Made by a program: the position numbers and the translations under genes. From the NCBI GenBank assembly GCA_964058845.1, contig CAXKVR010000088.1, forward strand, positions 186,001 through 250,000: a stretch of 64,000 nt of DNA, given 5' to 3'. The notes under the pieces are model-generated. The model did not search any database. It was given only the letters and a program-made list of their open reading frames with translations, and was not told where the DNA came from. This stretch comes from Carex sylvatica (taxonomy: Eukaryota; Streptophyta; Magnoliopsida; Poales; Cyperaceae). This document shows positions 1 through 10,947 of this stretch, piece after piece (positions within the stretch are counted from its first letter, which is position 1; each line of letters starts with the position of its first letter).

Positions 1-110
1 CGTATCCGTATCCGCAATTATCCGTATCCGTTTAATCCGAATACGGATAATCTCCGGATACGGAGCGAATACGGAGCGGATTATCCGTATCCGTTTACAC
101 CCCTAGTACT
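1..110. repeat. TATCCG-rich short repeat
   Basis: This stretch is made almost entirely of TATCCG and its complement CGGATA. The left part reads TATCCG repeatedly and the middle switches to CGGATA, so it also forms short inverted repeats. It stops abruptly at about position 105. It may be the edge of a satellite or transposon that continues to the left of the window. No coding potential is apparent. Confidence 0.6.
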
Positions 111-340
111 GAGCATTCGTCTTTTATTAATGGCAACTCTTATGTTTAAAGATATGGAAAGCAAGTTCACATATTGTGTTGTTAAAAATTAAGATGGCCT
201 TTTAACATCGTATACTTTACGTCGAGCAGCGCAACGCAGTGCAGTCCCAAAGTATTTTTATTTCTCAACAGCGCTGTGTGAGCTCAAACCACGCTGTTAA
301 AATCCACAGCCCTCACCTGTCACCTCCTGGTTTGGTCCGC

Positions 341-499
341 ATCCTCTGTAATATTTCAAATTTTGAGTTTATATCCAGGTCGCCCGATCAGAATCCGGCC
401 CAATCCGACCCGAGGTGGAATGAGCGGGTCTCTTTAATATTGGTGCAAAAGATCTGACGGTCTGGATCGAAATCAAAAGTTAGATTTACTTTAGGGGAT
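341..499. repeat. MITE of the ATCCTCTG family, copy 1
   Basis: The stretch starts with ATCCTCTG and ends with the approximate complement TTAGGGGAT. It has a GAGTTTATATCC / GGATCGAAATCAAAA inverted pair and a core containing GATCAGAATCCGGCCCAATC. The same layout recurs at 4933, 12281, 54163 and 57640. This copy lies just upstream of, or within, the transcribed leader of the RPC8 gene. No transposase is present, so it is a non-autonomous element. Confidence 0.6.
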
Positions 500-762
500 A
501 CGAATTCCTCCGTTAAAACCCACAATCCCTCTGTTCTCTCTGCCGCCTCTTCGCCGCTCCTCTTTTCCGTTTTGGGACAAATTTTCACTCTTCGCTACCG
601 CCGCAGCTGTGCCACGTCGGAAACCCCTTCCTCCGTTTTACCTTTTGCTCCTCTCGTACCACCTTTCTCTGAACCCTGCTGACGCTAAACCCAACTCTTC
701 TTGAAGTTTTCTTCATTGGTCTTGCGTGGCAAGGGATCTTCTATTCTTCGTTGACAGTAAAG
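500..762 (+). other. Promoter-proximal and 5' UTR exon of RPC8
   Basis: A pyrimidine-rich stretch (many CTCTT and CCTCC runs, typical of plant 5' leaders) ends at a clear donor, AAAG|GTAATT, after 762. The matching acceptor is TTTTTTCCAG at 1842, six bases before the start codon, so the first intron would be about 1.08 kb and lie in the 5' UTR. The transcription start is not visible, so the left boundary is approximate. Nothing else recognisable is in the intron at 763-1842. Confidence 0.5.
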
Positions 763-1848
763 GTAATTTTCGTTTAAAGGTTTATTCTTTGTTGATTACC
801 ATGCTATTTTCTGTATAAATTATTGATTGGTTGGTTCACACTGGTGCAAATTTTAGACTATTGCTTTAGTAACAAAATTTGCAGAATAGAGTTGATTGAC
901 AAGAATTGGGTAAGCCGAAATTGAATTATTATAAGATACTTTAAATGTACATTTGTGTGGTCCTGCCAGTTTTCTCGAAATCACTCTGGTTTTATGGGAT
1001 TGAGTAAAATTATAGTTATCTTTTGAGAATCTTAGAGAGAGGAATAGAGATCAAAGCTCTTTGTCTTTCTAAGTGGCAACTACAAAACCTTACTTACAAA
1101 ATAATGTTTTGTCTACCACCACACTCCTTCTAAGTGCTACATGAGATTGTCTAATGAAGTTCAATATGCTACTTTGACTGATCAAGATGTAATTAGATTT
1201 CTTATGAGGTTTGCGATACTTGTGCCAGAAGAAAGTGGTTTGCATTTGATCTTAATACTGTCAACAATCTTGGTGTTTGGGGTTTAAGGACTTGGTCCAT
1301 GATTGTTGCTTGATTTGTAAGTCTTGAACTTGAATAAGGTTAGCAAGTTCCTATTTCAAAAAATGAAAAGAGGTGAATATGGACTCAATTTTTCTCTGTT
1401 TGTAATGACTTTATCACATGGTCTGGGGTGTCTGTATTGGTTTTACATTTCAAATTGCAACTGGCTATTACCTTTTCAAATCTTGCAGTTTGGGCAGTTG
1501 TTTGGTATTGGGCGTTTTATAATGCTTCATTAAATTGGAGAGAAGCATGATCCAATGCTCCAAAACCCTTTTAAGATACAGAGAAAGAAGCATGCCCTTT
1601 ATTACCTTGACTGCCCCAAAACCCTTTCCCAAGTTCCAAGAATTGCTATATACATTTCTTTGTCAAAAAATCAGTATTTTTGTAAGCACAATAATTTCTT
1701 TATTTAAAAAAAAAAAGGCCGAAGTCTGTTCCATTAACATGAAACTTTGATAACTACATTTAATCTAAGCACAATAATAATTTTCTTAAACAAGGTAGAA
1801 AAACAATAAGAAATTTCTTATTTTTTATTTTGTTTTTTCCAGGTAAAT

Positions 1849-3535
1849 ATGTTTTATCTCAGTCAAATTGAGCAGAATTTGCCGATGCCACCCCACTTAC
1901 TTAGGCCTCCTTTACTTGATTCAATAAGGGGTGAACTTGAAAATCTTTATTTAGATAAGGTATGATAACAGATAATTACTCCCTTTTTTTTTCTGCTGAT
2001 TTAAAGATTTGTTTACTACAAAATCTCCAATATGACACCTGAAGTCCAAGTTTGTAAAGCCTAGTTAAACCTAAACTAACTTTGACTTGTATCACAAGTG
2101 TACCAGACTGGCCTGGTATGTTGATCTATGCTTGTTATTTCAAATAATTAGGTCTAGGTGTATAGCTTTTAACAATTTTACTGGTACTTCTTCCAGGTTA
2201 TTGCAAATTTGGGGCTTTGTATTTCAGTATATGATATTCAATCAGTTGAAGGTGGTTTTATTTTCCCCGGAGATGGTTGTGCAACTTATCAGGTGTATAT
2301 ACGTTTTCTTACTTAGGTTATATCATTGTTTTTTGTTTGATAATTATAATCTGTGTGCTATTTACTAAATTTTGTACTGGTGTAGGTTAGTTGTAGGTTG
2401 GTGATGTTTCGGCCTTTTGTTGGAGAAGTCATTGTAGGAAAGATAGAGAGCTGTGATGAGTTTGGTTTGCAAGGTTATTTTTTGTAATAATTTGTTCATT
2501 GAACTTATGCTTAAAGAAATTTTCATTATTTAGCAATTATTTACTTTCATATATGTATATATTTTTGCTCCTTCCAGTGTCTCTTGGGTTCTTCAATGAT
2601 ATTAAGATACCTACTCGCCTCATGATGGAACCCAATCACAGGTTATATTCTTTTTTTCTTAATTTCTCCAAAGAGAGGTGAAGAGTAGGCGGGAATGGAA
2701 CGGAATGGGAAACATTATTTTTGTATTCTCTTGGTTGGTTGTTTCTTTTCATTACACTCCAATTTTACACAATATAAGCTTTAAAAAAATTATATGAGGT
2801 TAAAAGAGTAACTTTCTTTAACCTTATCCAATCAAAGAAGATTGATCTATGAAATTTCTGTTCCTCCCTTTCTATCCCTTTTGAATACCCTCTACTCAAA
2901 CAATTTGTTAATGTAATTTCATACTTTTCTTTGACATAGTTAGTTCTGTACTTTAATGGAATTGTTATTATTAGAGGAGAAGATGGGATATGGGTGTGGG
3001 ACTACGGTGAAGGCGGAGGAGATTCAAACTATTCTCTTGATATAGATGAGGAGGTATCCCTTTTTTAATTGTCATGGTTTTGTGTTTTCTAATTAGCATG
3101 GTTTTCAGTAAAATGATATTACTAAGATAAAATATGTTTTTACCAATAGATAAGATTTCGAGTAGCAAATGTGAAATTCCCTCCTATTCCTGTTGAACAA
3201 TCTGAGGATTCTAAGCCCTTCTCGCCAATGGAAATTACTGTAAGTTTATCTTTTCTTTTATAAATAATATTTGCTTAAAATGAAGACTTGGAAATTATCT
3301 TCTAACTTTGACCCAGGGTGCATCACAAGTGCATCACATATTTCCCCAATAAACTTGAATATATTGCTTTTCCATTTTATGTTTCCCCAATAAAACTAAT
3401 TTGATTATGCTGTGCCAATTAAATATCACAACATAGATTTTTAAATTTTACAAAGTGGTCGCTGATTGAATCTACTATTTTGTTTGTTAGGGAGATATAA
3501 ATGGTGATGGCTTGGGTCTTGTCTCTTGGTGGTAG
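1849..3535 (+). CDS. RPC8: DNA-directed RNA polymerase III subunit RPC8 (Rpb7/Rpc25 family)
   Basis: Seven coding exons join in phase: 1849-1959, 2197-2292, 2386-2473, 2578-2641, 2975-3053, 3150-3239 and 3491-3535, giving 190 residues. All introns are GT-AG. The protein starts MFYLSQIEQNL, has LYLDKVIANLGLCISVYDI and VEGGFIFPGDGCATYQ in the Rpb7-type N-terminal domain (about residues 1-75), then FRPFVGEVIVGKI and SLGFFNDI at the start of the S1-like Rpc25 domain, and ends GDGLGLVSWW. These are hallmarks of RPC8, not of the Pol II, IV or V paralogues RPB7, NRPD7 and NRPE7. In the family it pairs with the RPC9 subunit to form the stalk of nuclear RNA polymerase III, which makes tRNA and 5S rRNA. 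The frame stops right after SWW, whereas some plant homologues, as I recall them, carry a short acidic tail. The gene looks intact. Confidence 0.9.
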
Positions 3536-4157
3536 AGAGTAGAGTACAATTATGCCCATGTAAAGGCGCTCATTATTCAAGTTAGCATACTTAGCTAATT
3601 ATTTTTCTTTAGTATCATTTTTGTTTTACAATTTCTTAGATGCATGTAATGTTGAGTTATTCGTAGGTGGTTGTAAACTAATTCAATTATCAATTTTGTT
3701 GCAATGCTACTGAGAAATATGACATTTCATTATTGGTATAATGCTGATTCAATCCATGTGGCTCTTTTATATTGGTCCAGCACAATTCCTTTTTTATTTT
3801 GTACACCCTTAAAATAAAGCAGATGCAGTATCAGTCAGAACATCAACCAGAAACCATGAATCAACATTGAAAGTTACTGTACAATCTTGCTATTTCAAAA
3901 TTCAACCCACGTTTAAAGTTAAATACAATTTTTGAAGAAAACCATTTGCATAATATACATGTCTAACAAACTCAACTTTCATGATCTAGAAGAATTTAAA
4001 GATATACAAAAATATGATAATAGTATCATCTGTTTCAATGTAGTATTTTTGTATGATATACAATTGCAATCTGGTCCATAAGATTTGTTTTTTAATGTCC
4101 AAAAAATTGAAGTACAACAAATACAGCAACTAAAAGCTACAAAATATTTTTAGGAAG
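3536..4157. other. Intergenic stretch between RPC8 and CDSP32
   Basis: The first part should be the RPC8 3' UTR; an AATAAA-like signal is not distinct. The rest is AT-rich with no recognised element. The two genes converge here, since CDSP32 is on the minus strand and its stop codon is at 4158. Confidence 0.5.
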
Positions 4158-6394
4158 TTACATTACACCTTGATATCTGAGTATTTCACCAACAAGCTCC
4201 CCTTTGCCAGACCCAACATATCTACCGCAAATTTTTCCTTCTTTTATGAACAAAAATGTGGGAACCTCTACAACCCCCATATCTCTTAAAAACTCCATGC
4301 AGCTTTCATTCTCATCTCCATTCATTCTCGCAAAAACCACTATATCTGCCATTGACCTGGATAACTTAACCACTGTTGGGTACACCTGTTACAGTATATC
4401 ACAATATTATAATATTGTTTAGTGATCGGTATTGGCATAGTACGAACAAGCATGCTACTGCTTACTGGTACATCATACTGAGCATGACCACCATAGTACT
4501 GGTACACCCAGTTTCAGATAAGTGGATTCACAATATGTTATTCCTGTACCACTAGCCTTTGTCATAACTATCTTATGCAGTTAGACCTCCTAGACCAGTC
4601 TTTTACTGACACATAAGGACTAGGATTGGTACGGGGTTAGTATGAAGTATGAATGGACATGGTACCAGTACATCTCTTTATTTAGCTCGACCATCATGGC
4701 GCTGGTATATCTTGTACTGAGCTTCGTGGATTCACAACAAGTTTTGTAACTGCCCTATTTTATTGGTTTGTTCCGTTCCTGTACGTCTAGTTCTAATCCT
4801 GATTTCAGAAAGGAGGTAAGCTGGTGGTAGTTACTAAGGCTGATGGTTTTGTACCACTACATTTCTGTACCAAGCTTAACTAGATACCGCCAATCCGCCA
4901 TCATGTACTTGCTTAGGTTATACCGAGTACATATCCTTTGAGGTAACATAATATTTCTGTTTAGATCCAGACCATCTGATAATAATCCGGGCCAATCCGG
5001 ATCGAGGAGGAATGCTGATTCTGATCGAACGGTCAGGATCTAAACAAAAATATTATGTTACCTTAGGTGATTGAATTGAGGTTATACCTTGACGCAGGGT
5101 CCACAGTGCTTGAGGCCAACATCTAACACGATCAACTTTCCATCTTTGGCCTTGTGCTCAGCAACAAGTTCCTGGGCCTCTTGCTTGGAGTGAAGCTGCA
5201 CTACTGCCTGGTGGTGATCTCCATAGTACAAGACATCTCCAGCCAACATCTCGGGACCCACGCCTTCCTCCTCATGCAGCTTCTCCATCCCTTTGTAGAA
5301 TGTAAAGTGCGGGACCCGCGTGATGCCCTCCCTCCTACACCCCCAATATAAGTTAACCAACTTAATTAAAAATAGAATGTACATATCAATGGAACCTGAA
5401 CCTTTCATAATTACACAGAAAGCGCACTGAATAAGAAGCATATATGTGAACCAATTTATCGGAAAATCAAGACGATGTGTTAGAAAATAGAATGTATGGT
5501 GAAAAATGTGAATTGTGCTTAAGGTATATTTAGTCAATAACAGTATACTATGGGGAGAAGAGTAAATTGGGCCATCTTTAATTGTGCTTAGCTTGCCCCT
5601 GATTCTGAAGGAAAAGTGATTTACCCTGAGTTGTACCAGTAGAGGTCTGGGCCTCTGGGGCCAATTCCTAATACCAGTACAGACTAACTATGATTCTAAC
5701 AAACTGCAAGACAGACACGTGCCTTAATAATTCTCTAGTCTCTTCTGATTCATCACCCATGACCAATAAGAAATCAACATCTCCACATGACCTGCTGATG
5801 GCTGCCACTTTTGGGTAAAAGACTCTTCTTTTTCCTTCCAGCTCAGCTTCTAATTCATCTGTCATATAACACCACGATTTGTTACTTTGTCAGTGTGATA
5901 TCATTATTATTTATAACTGTTTTCTTACAATTTTATATTTTGGGAGCTGTTTGGGACTACTTTTAATGAACCTGTGAGTACTGTGAGACTTCTTTAATTA
6001 CAATCACAATAAAATGACAAAAAAAATTGTAAGTATTTCATTGGTTTATACCTTGTTCGTCTCCTATACCGTTAATTACGCTCCGTTGCTTGGCGTTATA
6101 TTCCACCACCACAAGCCGGTTTTTCGCAGCTTTTAAAGCAACATCAAACTCTTCTATGGTATGTATCTGGTGAATTTTATCTTCATTTTTGTTAGTATCA
6201 CTTACTGAGGGTTTGTTACGGGTTGCTTGAGAGGAAGAGGAAGGAGGAGAGGCATGGAGGAGTAGAGTTCTTGAGAGAGGTTTATTGAATGAAAAAGCAG
6301 GGGATAATATAGCTGGGTGGAGAGATAGCCTTGGTTTAGAGACTGATAGAGGAGATGGGAAGGGTTTAGAGATAAAGGTGGGTATGGTCGCCAT
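4158..6394 (-). CDS. CDSP32: CDSP32, chloroplast drought-induced stress protein with two thioredoxin domains
   Basis: Four minus-strand exons (6394-6052, 5858-5723, 5334-5088, 4385-4158) give 317 residues, close to the family length of about 300. Residues 1 to about 60 are Ser/Pro/Arg-rich, like a chloroplast transit peptide. The first thioredoxin fold (about 80-190) lacks a CxxC pair. The second (about 200-317) holds HCGPC, with Cys237 and Cys240, followed by [15 protein letters not shown] and VPTFLFI. Known family members reduce plastid peroxiredoxins and methionine sulfoxide reductase under drought and oxidative stress. The start at MATIPTF fits the family; an in-frame ATG 60 bases upstream (6454) would add 20 residues. 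Best family agreement ([11 protein letters not shown]) needs intron 2 to use a GC donor (AAG|GCACGT). The alternative GT donor after 5719 with a shifted acceptor loses two residues. Intron 3 carries a MITE. Confidence 0.92.
4430..4925. repeat. Degenerate GTACTGGTAC-type repeats in CDSP32 intron 3
   Basis: Variants of TACTGGTACATC and its complement recur many times here (for example TTACTGGTACATCATACTG, and GTACCAGTACATC near 4661). Similar strings occur at 25245-25335 (GGTACTGGTACGTTGTATC) and near 9385. They look like remnants of a dispersed repeat, but I cannot define its ends or class. Confidence 0.4.
4933..5075. repeat. MITE of the ATCCTCTG family, copy 2, in a CDSP32 intron
   Basis: Inverted repeats bound this stretch: GGTAACATAATATTTCTGTT on the left and AACAAAAATATTATGTTACC on the right, with TTTAGATCC / GGATCTAAA just inside. 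The left flank ATATCCTTTGAGG matches the start of the copy at 54163. The core CCGGGCCAATCCGGATCGAGG matches copy 1. It lies in intron 3 of CDSP32, close to the donor at 5087. Confidence 0.75.
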
Positions 6395-6640
6395 TAATGC
6401 TGTTAATCTAAAGTTGTGAAAGCCTCTAAAGAGAGAGAGAGAAGGAGAGGTCATGCATGTACAAGTGGAGGTGTGAGAGGGGTGGGGGTACTAAAGTGGG
6501 GATAATTCGTGAAGTTTGTGTGGTGGTTGTTTTAGGAGTTACAGATATTTGGTGGGTTTGTCATTTTCGTTACTAATCCTTATTATTTTAGTTCATGAAA
6601 AAAGTATATGCTTTCATAATTTAGATTTTATTATTTTTCT

Positions 6641-7670
6641 CATGAGAAGGGTTCTAATGCATATTTTTTTCATATCTCATCGTATCTCATATTTTATTTT
6701 TTCATTTTTAATGTCTAAATTGTCGATCTGAACCGTTTAACATAATATTTATACTAAAATATGCATAGAGATAAAATTTTATATTTTTTTGAAATTTTTT
6801 TACTATTTTTTAAGATATATACAAAATTAATGTTTTTGAACAGTTTAAAAAACAATGATTTTCTATCCATCTTAAAAAATAGTAAATAATTTTCAAAAAT
6901 TATAAAATTTCATACCTAACCATATTTTAGTATATATATCATGTTGAACGGTTCAGATCGACAATTTGAACTTTGAAAACGAAGATATAAAATAGGGGAA
7001 ATTTCACGTATACCTCTCAAAAACTTTAAAATTACCTATTTCCCCCTCTAAACTTCAAAAAGTCACATATTTATCCATTTCATTGTCTTTTATATTAAAA
7101 CTCATTCTAAATTTATAAAATATCTATTTTACCCTTCATTAAAAGTATAAAATGCCCAATCGAACTCAAATTTGAATCTAAAGGGTTTCTCTACCGTCCG
7201 ATCCGCGCGCATCACAATAAGATTATTGCATGTTCCCTTTAAGATTCATGCTAATCTAGCCCACATGAATCTCAAGCAATTTTGATCTATACACATTGCT
7301 TTAATTTCCGTGTTTGTTCACTTCAAAATTCGTGCTGATCTAATGTGCACGGATCTCAAAGCAATTCCGACGGTAGAGGACCTTTAGATTCAAATTGGAG
7401 TCAGATGGGTGTTTTATGCTTTTTAATAAAAGGATAAAATAGATATTTTATAAATTTAGAATGTGTTTTAATAGAAAAGACAATAAAATGGGTAAATAGG
7501 TGAGTTTTTGAAGTTTAGAGGGGATATGTCATTTCAAAATTTAGAGAAGAAAATATATAATTTTGATATTTTTGAGAGATATATGTGAAATTTCTCATAT
7601 TTTAAAATATGAGATGTAATGAGGTATAAAAAATATGAGAAATTAGAACCATTCTCTTTTCTCATATATC
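6641..7670. repeat. Hairpin MITE interrupted by a second MITE
   Basis: The outer element begins GAGAAGGGTTCTAATGC and ends ATTAGAACCATTCTC. Within it, GTCGATCTGAACCGTT near 6721 pairs with AACGGTTCAGATCGAC near 6948. Removing 6995-7595 restores a continuous hairpin of about 430 bp, so the inner element inserted into its right arm. The CGATCTGAACCGTT core and the AAAATTTTATA / TATAAAATTT arms relate it to the hairpins at 31653, 32061, 33070, 48676 and 57142. Confidence 0.7.
6995..7595. repeat. Inner MITE of about 600 bp
   Basis: The terminal inverted repeats read GGGGAAATTTCACGTATACC on the left and a complement ending GAGATATATGTGAAATTTC on the right. The pairing continues inward for over 150 bases: TTCATTGTCTTTTATATTAA pairs with TTAATAGAAAAGACAATAAA, and TCTAAAGGGTTTCTCTACCG pairs with CGGTAGAGGACCTTTAGATT. 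The centre (about 7195-7370) is less AT-rich and contains CCGATCCGCGCGCATC. There is no open frame of note. Confidence 0.7.
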
Positions 7671-8690
7671 TGATATCTTGATGGGGAAATAAATCTGTTG
7701 AGATTCAAAAATATCGCAGGACCTGCGATTCTACATCGCAGCGGATTTATTTCCATCTGACAGTCTCTCTCTTGTGATGATTGATCGTCGTGATCAATAT
7801 TATTTTTTATTTTTAGAACAAGGTTTAATTCTTATTCGTGTACGCCGTAGGCTCGTACAGAGAGATTTTTGTTTCCTTCTTTTACATTGAACTTTCATCG
7901 CAAAAGCATGATGTCCTCTTCGTCGATTTTTCAATGTAAAAAGTATTGAGAATTTATTGTTATTCACACGTACTTAAAAATCACCCGCATTGTTCTAAAG
8001 ATATTTTATCTGATTTTCTAGACCAGATATAAACAAATTAATCGATAAAATTGCGTTACGTACTTTCTAGACGGGAGCAGACGTGACGTTCTTTTTTTCC
8101 TCGAATATATTTGGAAATAATTTCGGACAAAGAAAAAGAGAAAATAATCGATAAAATCATATGCCAAATCGTTGTCCATAAACGATTTTATTTATTTATA
8201 GTTAGCAAGCGAGTAAAATAAATAGAAACGAATAAAAATTAAAAAGGTACGAGGAGACATCACTTGACAATATTTTGACAATAAAAATTTTAAAATTTTA
8301 AAATTAAGAAAGTAAATTTAGTGATATGTACAAATAAAAACATATGCCGAAATTTAATGTAATTCAAAATATTATTTGATGATCTATAAAAAAAACTGTT
8401 AATTTTGGACCGCTGAAATTTCAAGTCACGTGATATACTGCGAAACATATGCCGAATCTTATCAATATTGATCATGTATATTATATTAGATTTTAAAGTT
8501 AAATTTTATTTTTCTTTACTTGGATATTCAAGGAAATGATAGGGCTAATGGGATGACAATTTATATTTTGTTATTATTCAAATTGAAAGATAACAAATAC
8601 AAACATAAAAACCAGATATTGAAACAAATTATGATTATTTTTTCGTTCTTTTCCCATTCTCTTACTTTTCACCTTTCATTTTCTTCATTC
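7671..8690. other. AT-rich intergenic stretch, nothing recognised
   Basis: This contains short self-complementary spots, such as CAGGACCTGCGATTCTACATCGCAG near 7718, but no gene, RNA gene or bounded element that I can identify. The open frames are short and have no family resemblance. Confidence 0.4.
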
Positions 8691-8696
8691 TGTATC

Positions 8697-9345
8697 ACTA
8701 CTAGAATTCTGATTTTTTGCATAGATAAAAAGGTGTCTTGTTGCATGGGCTTACCCATGCAACAATCCTAAAACATGTCAGTTGCATGGGTTACCCATGC
8801 AACAAGCCCCAAAAAATACCGTTGCAACAACCCTCGTTGCAACTACTCAATTTCCGACTTGTTGCATGGGTTATCCATGCAATAATATCTGGAATACTTG
8901 TTGCAATGGTGAGCCCATGCAATAAGTACCCATGCAACAAATCTGATGCAGGAAATATTTGCAACGATATAGCATAGAGTATTTACAACGATATAACATT
9001 GAATAGTTGTATGGATATAGTGTGTGGGTCCCATGGAGTATTTGCAACGATAGATGATTGAGTAGTTGCATGGATATAGTGTGTGGGTCCCATGGAATAT
9101 TTGCAACGATAGAGGATTGAGTAATTGCATGGATAAAGTGTGTGGGTCCCATGGATTATTTGCAACGATAGAGGAGTGAGTAGTTACATGGGTAAATAAC
9201 GTGGGTCTCACATGGTTAGTTGCATGGATAATTAACTTATTAGTTGCATGGGTAAAGAAGGTGGGCCCCACCAGGTTATTTGCAAGGATATTGTCTGAGC
9301 CACATTTGTATAGATTTTTCGATGCAAAAAACTATCGTTCCTGAA
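8697..9345 (+). mobile_element. CACTA-like transposon end with subterminal repeats
   Basis: The stretch starts CACTACTAGAATTCTGATTT, the CACTA-type terminus, and then holds dense subterminal repeats. These are palindromes of the form TTGCATGGGTTACCCATGCAA at about 8740-8940, followed by a 59-bp unit repeated about four times (successive CCCATGG at 9030, 9089 and 9148) containing TATTTGCAACGATAGA and TTGCATGGATA. Dense subterminal repeats of this kind are typical of the CACTA superfamily, where the transposase binds them. A mirror-image copy of this terminus lies at about 30757. No matching right-hand terminus was found nearby and no transposase frame is visible, so the element is non-autonomous, broken, or extends to about 12.2 kb. 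Confidence 0.65.
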
Positions 9346-10880
9346 AAAAAAATTCAGACCCAATTATATAATTCACCCCGTACCAATTTGGTACCTGTAC
9401 CGATTTGGTACCAACCTAATGGCATTAATAATTTACATTTCAATTTAAATAAGCATTAATAACAACACATTGCAATAAGCATTAATCAACATAATGTTAT
9501 CAAGCATACATTGTAGCAAAAATCAAAAAGTATTACAATCACATTAATATAATAAACTTGTATTGTGGTACATATATCCAAAATAAATGATTTAACACTG
9601 GACTAAACAAATCTGAAGGTCAGTCATGAAGTTCTCTGCATTAAGAGAATTTTCAATTGATGTTAAGAAATTAAGAACATAGAAAATTTAAAAGTACAAG
9701 AAATAATAATAGCACGACATGTGTGAATTAATAAATTGTAAACTATAACCATATAAAATTTTGAACTGTAGACATTTCTACCAAACTGATGCATGCTCCT
9801 AATTTACTTCACTAGTTGGTAGAAATAAACTATAACCATAGCAAATTAGGTCATCTTGTCAAAGTTTATTTCTACCAACCAAGTCAGGTACATTATATAT
9901 AGCTCCTACCTAAGCATAACTTAGTTGAAACTATAACCATATAAAATAACTCACAATATATATTGCAATATTGCTCTTTAGGATTTCCTCGAAGTGCAAC
10001 TGTGCCTTTCCTCGCTCTGTGCCGGCTTCCTGTACATAAAATTTCACAACATATATTGCAATATTAGATTCCTGTACATTAAATTTCACAATGTGTGAAC
10101 TCACATGTTGCCTCTGCTTATTAGATTAACAATTTTGTAATTATTGAGAAGTAAAAATGAAAACAAAGAAAAAAACATTAAATTTTCATTTATTTTCAAC
10201 CATTTCAATACATATTTTTTTTAGCAAAAAAATATTTTGGGATATACTACCAGTAAAGCATCAATTGGAAAATATTGAGTAAGAAGAGCATCAATTGCAT
10301 AATAATCATTTTCAAGAGTCCAAACTAAAAGTTTGCTTTAATAAATAAATAAGAATATCCTCACTGATCCTAAAACTTAGAAGAAAAGATTTATTTAATT
10401 AGCTCATATAGATTAGCCAATGTTGCTAATCTTAAGACAAAAACAAGTACAAAAAAAGACATCTCAACTAAAAGTAATTTTGTTACAGTATCAGGCATGG
10501 GGATAAAGACTAAGATAATTATGTGTACATGGCAATTACTTCAATTGGCATTACTTATACAATAATCCAGCACTTATGGCAGTTACTTAAAATACAGTGA
10601 CCCAGCACTTATACTTCAATTGGCATTACCCTAAACCATAAACCTACCAAGTTAAATTAGATTTTAATTTGCTTACCAAGTCAAATTAAAATACAATGAC
10701 CCAGCAACTAAAGAAGCTTGTTATTGACTTTTAATATATAGATGACTACAAAAAGTTTCCAATCTAGTTTTCATCCCTACAAATCTAAAGTACATGCCAT
10801 AATATATTAATTGATCATTTCTATTATAACATTATTCTAATTTAATTATTACCATTTACCATTGATCTTGGTAAAATTAC

Positions 10881-10947
10881 CTTCTTGTACCAAAATTCTG
10901 TTTGCACATACACATGTTTGGCCACTGTTTCTGAACTTGCCAGCAAC
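10881..10947 (-). pseudogene. ALDH5F1: Captured exon of succinate-semialdehyde dehydrogenase
   Basis: On the minus strand, TTCTCAG|GTTGCTGGC opens a 67-base exon encoding 22 codons that include [14 protein letters not shown], and it closes at CAAGAAG|GTAATT. This is the catalytic-cysteine motif of aldehyde dehydrogenases in the exact form used by plant mitochondrial succinate-semialdehyde dehydrogenase, an enzyme of the GABA shunt. Both splice sites and the reading frame are intact. I found no neighbouring ALDH exons within about 1 kb on either side, so this is an isolated fragment and not a working gene. Confidence 0.75.

Noticed and set aside
8843..9271. Overlapping stop-free minus-strand frames of 60-142 codons rich in His, Tyr and Cys
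   Set aside because: They are translations of the 59-bp and TTGCATGG repeats in two frames, which explains the periodic protein pattern. No start context or family supports a gene.
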